The position numbers were made by a program, and so were the translations under genes. The notes below the pieces were generated by a model. The model was not told the origin of the DNA. It was given only the letters and a program-made list of their open reading frames with translations, and searched no databases. This document shows, in pieces, positions 7,286-11,505 of a stretch of DNA of 11,505 nucleotides (position 1 is its first letter; each line of letters begins with the position of its first letter). Source of the stretch: Candidatus Thorarchaeota archaeon (lineage in GTDB: Archaea > Asgardarchaeota > Thorarchaeia > Thorarchaeales > Thorarchaeaceae). The stretch covers positions 1-11,505 of the forward strand of contig JAEOUL010000109.1 in NCBI GenBank assembly GCA_016839345.1, read 5' to 3'.

Positions 7286-7908
7286 AGGAGATGTTGGCTC
7301 GGGGTGCAGAGTCTATCATATACAAGATAGAACAATGGGGACAGTACTACGTTTTAAAGTGGCGCCAAAGCAAGCCATATCTTCTGAACCAAATAGATCA
7401 GCAACTCAGGAGGTCTCGAATCAACAGAGAATCCAAGATGTTGACAATTTCTCGAACTCTTGGAGTACGTACACCAGCAGTTCATTCTGTAGATCTTTGC
7501 AATCATACAATAACAATGGATTTCATTGAAGGGACTCAATTCAAACAGCTTGCCGGACAGTTGCCAAAATCACAGTTAGTATCATTTTGTCATGACTTTG
7601 GTCGAATTATTGCTTTACTTCACAGAGGTAATGTTGTACATGGAGACCCAACCACCAGCAACACGATTGTAGACGAGAAATCGAGATTATGGCTTGTAGA
7701 TTTTGGACTCTCTGAAATGAATGCTACAATTGAAATGAAGGGGGTTGACCTTCATCTTATCCAAAGGACTTTAGAAACTACGCACTGGGATCTCCAAGAA
7801 GCTATGCTTGAAGCTACTCTTGAGGGATACATAGAAGTTCAACAAGATTCTGCCGAAACTATATTGTCAAGGATGAAGGAAATCCGTGAACGCGGGAGAT
7901 ATCATTAG
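7282..7908 (+). CDS. bud32: Bud32 atypical kinase/ATPase of KEOPS
   Basis: Bud32 is the small RIO-like kinase that binds Kae1 and acts as an ATPase during t6A synthesis. The 208-residue product (counting ATG 7282 as 1) has the reduced kinase core. G-A-E-S-I-I (8-13) is the minimal P-loop. Lys26 lies in V-L-K-W-R, followed by the RxxxE-containing helix (R-R-S-R-I-N-R-E, 43-50). H-G-D-P-T-T-S-N (120-127) is the catalytic loop with D122 and N127, and L-V-D-F-G-L-S (138-144) has the metal-binding D140. E-M-K-G-V-D-L (151-157) matches the family's E-D-K-A-V-D-L loop. The usual Leu of HGDLTTSN is Pro here. GGAGGGAG (7269-7276) precedes the ATG at 5 bases, and the ATGA overlap with kae1 supports this start. 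The basic C-terminal tail R-E-R-G-R-Y is typical. The gene is separate from kae1, unlike the fused versions in some methanogens. Confidence 0.93.
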   Translation: MKEMLARGAESIIYKIEQWGQYYVLKWRQSKPYLLNQIDQQLRRSRINRESKMLTISRTLGVRTPAVHSVDLCNHTITMDFIEGTQFKQLAGQLPKSQLVSFCHDFGRIIALLHRGNVVHGDPTTSNTIVDEKSRLWLVDFGLSEMNATIEMKGVDLHLIQRTLETTHWDLQEAMLEATLEGYIEVQQDSAETILSRMKEIRERGRYH

Positions 7909-7940
7909 AGGCCAAAATCTTAGCCCGTCACAAGGTAATG

Positions 7941-7966
7941 TTTATATCCACAGCCTTAGGCCGTGG
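7941..7966 (+). promoter_or_regulatory. Probable rps15 promoter: TATA box with adjoining imperfect inverted repeat
   Basis: TTTATATC (7941-7948) is a good TATA box in the 105-base gap after bud32. Transcription would start near 7970, giving a leader of roughly 40 bases. An imperfect inverted repeat (CCACaGCC-TTA-GGCcGTGG, 7948-7966, one mismatched pair) abuts the box. A GGGTGAT sequence (7985-7991) sits 22 bases before the ATG, too far for it. A nearer GAGG (8002-8005) lies 8 bases before the ATG. Confidence 0.5.
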
Positions 7967-8013
7967 GGCAGACCCGGTTTCTGAGGGTGATAAAACACTT
8001 AGAGGCAGTCACA

Positions 8014-8475
8014 ATGGCAAGAATGCACACAAGGCGCAAGGGCCAATCAGGTAGCAAACGCCCCTCCACACTACGAATTCCAGATTGGATGGAAAAAGAA
8101 AAGAACGCGCAGTGGGTAGAAGACAAAATCGTTGAGCTTGCCAAAGCTGGAAATACTCCCTCTATGATAGGAATGATACTCAGAGACCAGTATGGCATAC
8201 CTCTTGCAAGAGTGATTACCAACAAACGCATAATGGACACTCTTCGTGAAAACAATCTCCAGAGAAGGGTGCCAGAAGATCTTCGAAATATGATTGCTAA
8301 GGCTGTCACAATTCGGAGACACCTTGAAGATAACAAGAAAGATTTTGTTTCTAAACGTGGACTACAACTTGTAGAGAGTAAGATCCACAGACTATCAAAA
8401 TATTATCGCAAGAAGAAGGTACTCCCAGCAGATTGGAAGTACAGTCCTGATCAAGCTGCAGTCCTTTTGAGATAG
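8014..8475 (+). CDS. rps15: 30S ribosomal protein S15 (archaeal/eukaryotic S13e type)
   Basis: This small-subunit protein binds 16S rRNA in the platform region. The 153-residue product is full length for archaea, which carry an N-terminal extension over bacterial S15. It begins M-A-R-M-H-T-R-R-K-G-Q-S-G-S-K-R-P, the family's hallmark. The later S15 core reads H-L-E-D-N-K-K-D-x-x-S-K-R-G-L (103-117), then K-I-H-R-L-S-K-Y-Y-R-K (123-133) and L-P-x-x-W-K-Y (137-143). An in-frame GTG at 7963 or 7987 would extend it by 17 or 9 residues, but these do not match the family, so ATG 8014 is preferred. A strong TATA box at 7941-7948 suggests it starts a new transcript. The next gene starts 33 bases after its stop, so rps15, the RecJ-like gene and pcc1 likely form one operon. 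Confidence 0.96.
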   Translation: MARMHTRRKGQSGSKRPSTLRIPDWMEKEKNAQWVEDKIVELAKAGNTPSMIGMILRDQYGIPLARVITNKRIMDTLRENNLQRRVPEDLRNMIAKAVTIRRHLEDNKKDFVSKRGLQLVESKIHRLSKYYRKKKVLPADWKYSPDQAAVLLR

Positions 8476-8508
8476 TTTTATCATGAGTCAATTGACCTTA
8501 GTCATGAA

Positions 8509-9861
8509 ATGAGTAGGAAGACAAACAGCTCTCCATCTCTCAGGTCACTGAAGAACAAATGCGATGAAGTTATACTAACGAGCGGTGAGCATATTCTATT
8601 AGCCACAGCCCCAAATCCAGAATCCACACTTGCAACATCACTACTCTGTAGAGCAATTATGAAGTCAGGTGGAACATTCCATGTATCATTTGAAGAACCA
8701 ATAATGAACCTAGACACAGTTAACGCAATTAGAACCGAGCATGAGTCAACAACCATTATCTTTGTGGGCATTGAAACCTTAGGAAAGAAGAAACTACGTA
8801 AAGGAAAGAGTTATCCGATTTTTGTGGGTGGAACCTCCGAATCAGAACAAGTAATATCACATACACTTGGAAACACGCAGACTGTTCCAGCGGCCGCTTA
8901 TGTTCTTGCAAAAGAGCATCTGATAGTAGGTGACTATGAGCTACAAATGGCAGCTGCAGCTACACTGATCTATGACAAATCGTATAAATCACCAAAGAAA
9001 CCAAGCCCTGCAAACAAATCCATTGTCAAACAGGCTTTTGATGAGAATCTACTAGAAGAACGAGGAGGAATCAAGCTCTTTGGCTTTAGTTTCTTACCTC
9101 TAGATGAAGTGTTATTATTTAGCACGCGGCCCTACATACAGGGTATCAGCGGGAACCAAAAAGAGTGTGATACTTTTCTCAATGAAGCAGATGTCCCCAT
9201 CACAAAACTACGAAACCCTTTGAGTTCATTTAGCAATTCGGAAATCCAACACTTCACACAACATCTCACATCAAAACTATTGGAGAAAACTGGGCCCAGT
9301 ATTATCCCTCTTACCTTTGGAACCGACTACATCTTAACCAGAGAGAATGAGAGTAGTCCGTTGCGATACCTGTCCGGAATAGAAGCAATAGCTGATACAG
9401 TATGGGCACGGCAAGAGTTAGGAGCTTCAATGAGCATCTGGATTGGAGACCGTGGAAGGGCACTAAGAACAATGATTGATACCTACTTGAACCACAATAG
9501 GGATGTTATATCAACAGTTCTAAGACTTGAAAATAAAACGAAGGCTGTGTCTAGCGAAACCGGTACTTCAATAGAACTACTTGGAGTTCGTACTGAACTC
9601 CTTACAGATATTGGCCGCGTGGTTCTCCAGAACGAACTTGTAAACACAGACCGCCCATTGGCAATCAGTAATGAGGAATCAAGCGTTATTGCCTGGACTT
9701 TCAAGAACGTCAATGTGAATCAAATAATGCGTATAATACAGGAACAAAATGTGAATCTACACACAACCTCCGAACAATCACTCAAATTTGAAGGTATGAC
9801 TCCAGAACAAATATCCGAGATTTTCAAACTCATAATAGACCGCAGAAAGAAAAAGGGGTGA
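8509..9861 (+). CDS. RecJ/Cdc45-like DHH-superfamily protein, apparently catalytically dead
   Basis: The fold pattern is that of archaeal RecJ-family (GAN/Cdc45-like) proteins, but the active-site motifs are replaced. After strand I-L-L-A-T (29-33), the site of H-x-D-x-D-G reads A-P-N-P-E-S (34-39). Strand T-I-I-F-V (82-86) ends in G-I-E instead of D-x-G, and strand Y-P-I-F-V (102-106) ends in G-G-T instead of DHH. The C-terminal half keeps the archaeal RecJ segment L-R-Y-L-S-G-I-E-A-I-A-D-T-V-W-A-R (285-301), corresponding to LRDA-x-E-x-x-x-LLNACGR, followed by I-W-I-G-D (310-314). The GGH-x-x-A-A-G motif of DHHA1 is absent, with only N-L-H-T-T-S-E near 416-422. Length (450) is normal for the family and the frame is intact, so it is probably kept for a structural role, perhaps binding GINS/MCM as Cdc45 does. 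It lies between rps15 and pcc1, a familiar archaeal location for RecJ-like genes. The start ATG 8509 has no clear ribosome site. Confidence 0.72.
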   Translation: MSRKTNSSPSLRSLKNKCDEVILTSGEHILLATAPNPESTLATSLLCRAIMKSGGTFHVSFEEPIMNLDTVNAIRTEHESTTIIFVGIETLGKKKLRKGKSYPIFVGGTSESEQVISHTLGNTQTVPAAAYVLAKEHLIVGDYELQMAAAATLIYDKSYKSPKKPSPANKSIVKQAFDENLLEERGGIKLFGFSFLPLDEVLLFSTRPYIQGISGNQKECDTFLNEADVPITKLRNPLSSFSNSEIQHFTQHLTSKLLEKTGPSIIPLTFGTDYILTRENESSPLRYLSGIEAIADTVWARQELGASMSIWIGDRGRALRTMIDTYLNHNRDVISTVLRLENKTKAVSSETGTSIELLGVRTELLTDIGRVVLQNELVNTDRPLAISNEESSVIAWTFKNVNVNQIMRIIQEQNVNLHTTSEQSLKFEGMTPEQISEIFKLIIDRRKKKG

Positions 9862-9866
9862 GTTTT

Positions 9867-10112
9867 ATGATTGCACATATTCAGTTACATTTCGAGTCCG
9901 AAGACGAAGCAAGAAGAACACTTTCTGCTATAGCTCCAGATAACTATCCATTACCACCTGGACTTGAGATTGAGTGCTCAATCAATCACCATTTTTTGAC
10001 AATCATTGTTCGCTCAAATCGTGGTGTTGATAGTCTTGGTGCCACATTGGAGGATTTAATGAGTGCAATCGATCTCTCAATGAGAACATCAGATTCCGTA
10101 GAAACAGAATAG
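9867..10112 (+). CDS. pcc1: Pcc1, dimerisation and tRNA-contact subunit of KEOPS
   Basis: Pcc1 is the small subunit that contacts Kae1 and helps KEOPS bind tRNA. The 81-residue product fits the family: I-A-H-I-Q-L-H-F-E-S-E-D-E-A (2-15), A-I-A-P-D-N-Y-P-L-P-P-G-L-E-I-E (21-36), and L-G-A-T-L-E-D-L-M-S-A-I (57-68), corresponding to the SL-x-x-T-L-D-D-L motif. I prefer ATG 9867: GGTGA (9857-9861) lies 5 bases upstream and matches the archaeal anti-Shine-Dalgarno. A GTG at 9858, overlapping the upstream TGA, would add three residues (M-S-F) and is possible. The gene's ribosome site covers the stop of the RecJ-like gene, so the two are coupled. Cgi121, the fourth common KEOPS subunit, is not in the window. 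The gene converges with the FAU-1 gene after 27 bases. Confidence 0.9.
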   Translation: MIAHIQLHFESEDEARRTLSAIAPDNYPLPPGLEIECSINHHFLTIIVRSNRGVDSLGATLEDLMSAIDLSMRTSDSVETE

Positions 10113-10139
10113 GCTAGAATCAATATTACCATTCATTTG

Positions 10140-11505
10140 TCAATTTTCGAGCTGATCACATACAGTCTGTGCCTTAGAGCGAAACTTTTCTGCCATCTCC
10201 TTTGTGATAAAGCCCCGTTGAACGGCACGTTTCAAAAGATGTTGGTCTATAATCCGTGGCTTCTCTGTTATCGGTGCTTTTACTACATCAATTTCAAGAT
10301 CAACATAACGAATTCTTCCTGGACTATTTCCATTACTTGGATAGACTTCAACACCAGTATTGATATTCACATATTTGCCTTTTAATTGCCCTTCACGTGA
10401 ATAGTAATCTGTAACCAATGTGAGTTTTCCAGGAACAACCCGTGTCAATGCATAATCGCCTTCATCACTGACAACATCTACATGCTCTGTAGGGTCTTGA
10501 ATCAGTTTGAGTTTCCTGTTTGTGTGCCGGAACTGTCTTCTAATAACAAATCCCTTCGAATCTACTTCAGTGATTCGACCTCTAGCAAGTATGATGTTTC
10601 TACCATCGAGTTTGACATGTTCAATGTTAATTGATTCATCAACTCGGGGCAAATCCCGAGAAATAACCTTGTCAAGCTTTGATGTGACATAACCTCGCTC
10701 TTCTGGACGTTCCTCAATTATCATCTCTGCAAGGTCTACAAGAGAACCATATCCCGCACTCTTGAAAAAATGATGCCTCGATATAGTTGGTTTAATCTTA
10801 GCACGCGTTTTATCAAGCGCATCTTTGACCTCTGAGGGAAACTCAATATCTGCATTGCTTGTACCCTCAAAAAGAAGACCGGTTGTGTCAAGTTTGTTAT
10901 GCTTGTTGAAAACTTGCTGTGCTGTATCAAGAAGGTCATCAACTTCATTGCGAAGCTCTTCTTCTGTGAGTTTTTCAGCTGCAGTTCTCCAAAGTATCCC
11001 CCAACTATCTGTATGTTCACGAATCTTCCGCCCAAGATTCAGTAGTTCTTTTCGAGTATCCTGATCTTTGATTTTTGTACTTAGACGCACTACAGGTTCC
11101 GGTAATAGTACTGCAGCTCGTCCAGGAATAGTTATACTCGAGGAAAGAACCGGCGCTTTACGCCCGTAATCATGTGCCCTAATTTGTACCATTATTTGTT
11201 GACCGCGCTGGAATCCTCTATCTGGAAGCAGTCCTGAAATTGTGCCCAAATCTACCTTTGTCTGTCCAGTCTTCTCATCCTTTCCAAGAACAACACCACG
11301 ATAAACTGAACTCTTGGCTACTCTAGGTGTCCTAGTAATAACTTCACCCAATCGTCTACGCAATACATCAGTAAGACGATTCAAGATCGATTCATAGGCT
11401 ATTGCTACTATTCCTTGAAGATCACTGCGATCCCATATATCTACATCCGGAATCTCACTCCGATAAGGTAGACCAAACCTTCTTGCCACTTCTGGAGTAG
11501 GTTGA
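10140..11505 (-). CDS. fau-1: FAU-1 / RNase E/G-like protein with C-terminal DUF402 domain (5' end outside window)
   Basis: This is the archaeal FAU-1 family, RNase E/G-related proteins reported to bind AU-rich RNA and cleave precursor rRNA. Counting the GTG codon at 11489 as 1, the S1-like strands (59-119) contain S-S-V-Y-R-G-V-V-L-G-K. The RNase E/G-like segment I-T-I-P-G-R-A-A-V-L-L-P (119-130) is followed by R-L-S-T-K-I-K-D (135-142) and W-G-I-L-W-R-T-A (163-170). The DUF402 domain (about 293-405) has K-G-K-Y-V-N-I-N-T-G (370-379) and I-R-Y-V-D-L-E-I-D-V-V (393-403), and the tail ends F-I-T-K-E-M (428-433). I treat GTG 11489 as an internal Val: the frame stays open to the window edge and reads Q-P-T-P-E-V-A-R-R-F-G, matching the conserved Q-P-S-x-x-x-A-x-R-F-G of the family. 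Roughly 25 N-terminal residues are missing. Confidence 0.88.
   Translation of the reverse strand, partial: QPTPEVARRFGLPYRSEIPDVDIWDRSDLQGIVAIAYESILNRLTDVLRRRLGEVITRTPRVAKSSVYRGVVLGKDEKTGQTKVDLGTISGLLPDRGFQRGQQIMVQIRAHDYGRKAPVLSSSITIPGRAAVLLPEPVVRLSTKIKDQDTRKELLNLGRKIREHTDSWGILWRTAAEKLTEEELRNEVDDLLDTAQQVFNKHNKLDTTGLLFEGTSNADIEFPSEVKDALDKTRAKIKPTISRHHFFKSAGYGSLVDLAEMIIEERPEERGYVTSKLDKVISRDLPRVDESINIEHVKLDGRNIILARGRITEVDSKGFVIRRQFRHTNRKLKLIQDPTEHVDVVSDEGDYALTRVVPGKLTLVTDYYSREGQLKGKYVNINTGVEVYPSNGNSPGRIRYVDLEIDVVKAPITEKPRIIDQHLLKRAVQRGFITKEMAEKFRSKAQTVCDQLEN

Noticed and set aside
7963..8013. N-terminal extension of S15 from GTG 7963 or 7987
   Set aside because: Archaeal S15 begins M-A-R-M-H; the extension overlaps the promoter-proximal region and has no family support.
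11487..11489. GTG as the start codon of the FAU-1 gene
   Set aside because: The upstream codons stay open to the window edge and match the conserved family segment, so this is an internal Val and the gene is cut by the window.
1..11505. Defence island, mobile element, CRISPR or tRNA genes
   Set aside because: I found no direct repeat array, transposase, integrase, attachment site or cloverleaf. All genes look like housekeeping archaeal families.

Overview
The window looks like ordinary chromosomal DNA from an archaeon. Its genes are archaeal or archaeal/eukaryotic information-processing types: HerA-NurA, an Sm-like protein, the KEOPS subunits Kae1, Bud32 and Pcc1, ribosomal protein S15, a RecJ/Cdc45-like protein, a DUF460 protein and a FAU-1 type RNase E/G-like protein. 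Gene starts carry archaeal Shine-Dalgarno sequences (GGAGGT, GAGGTG, GGTGA) and upstream TATA-like boxes. I see no transposon, phage, CRISPR or tRNA. The moderately AT-rich base use and the gene set would fit several lineages, including Asgard-type archaea, but nothing here fixes the lineage.

Layout. (1) 1-3444, plus strand: the last codons of a gene that resembles CTP synthase, then nurA and herA (DNA end resection) in a tight run, then an unrecognised 201-residue protein with a coiled coil and an acidic linker. (2) 3454-5908: a small ArsR-type winged-helix regulator (minus strand, TTG start) diverges from a large DUF460 RNase H-like protein. A 7+7 bp inverted repeat lies on the regulator's promoter. 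(3) 5921-7908: an Sm-like RNA-binding protein (minus) diverges from kae1-bud32 (plus, ATGA overlap). (4) 8014-10106 (pcc1 ends at 10112): rps15, a RecJ-family protein that has lost the catalytic signatures, and pcc1, in one plus-strand run. (5) 10140-11505, minus: a FAU-1/RNase E/G-like protein that runs off the window at its 5' end.

How the genes work together. NurA-HerA form a helicase-nuclease machine that resects DNA ends. Kae1, Bud32 and Pcc1 are three core subunits of KEOPS, which makes the t6A modification of ANN-decoding tRNAs; Cgi121 is not seen here. The S15-RecJ-like-Pcc1 order links translation, KEOPS and a replication-type protein. The most notable item is that RecJ-like protein. 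It keeps the fold's strand pattern, but the H-x-D-x-D-G, D-x-G and DHH motifs and the C-terminal GGH motif are all replaced, much as in eukaryotic Cdc45. The second is the DUF460 protein, whose N-terminal half may be a second RNase H-like fold.
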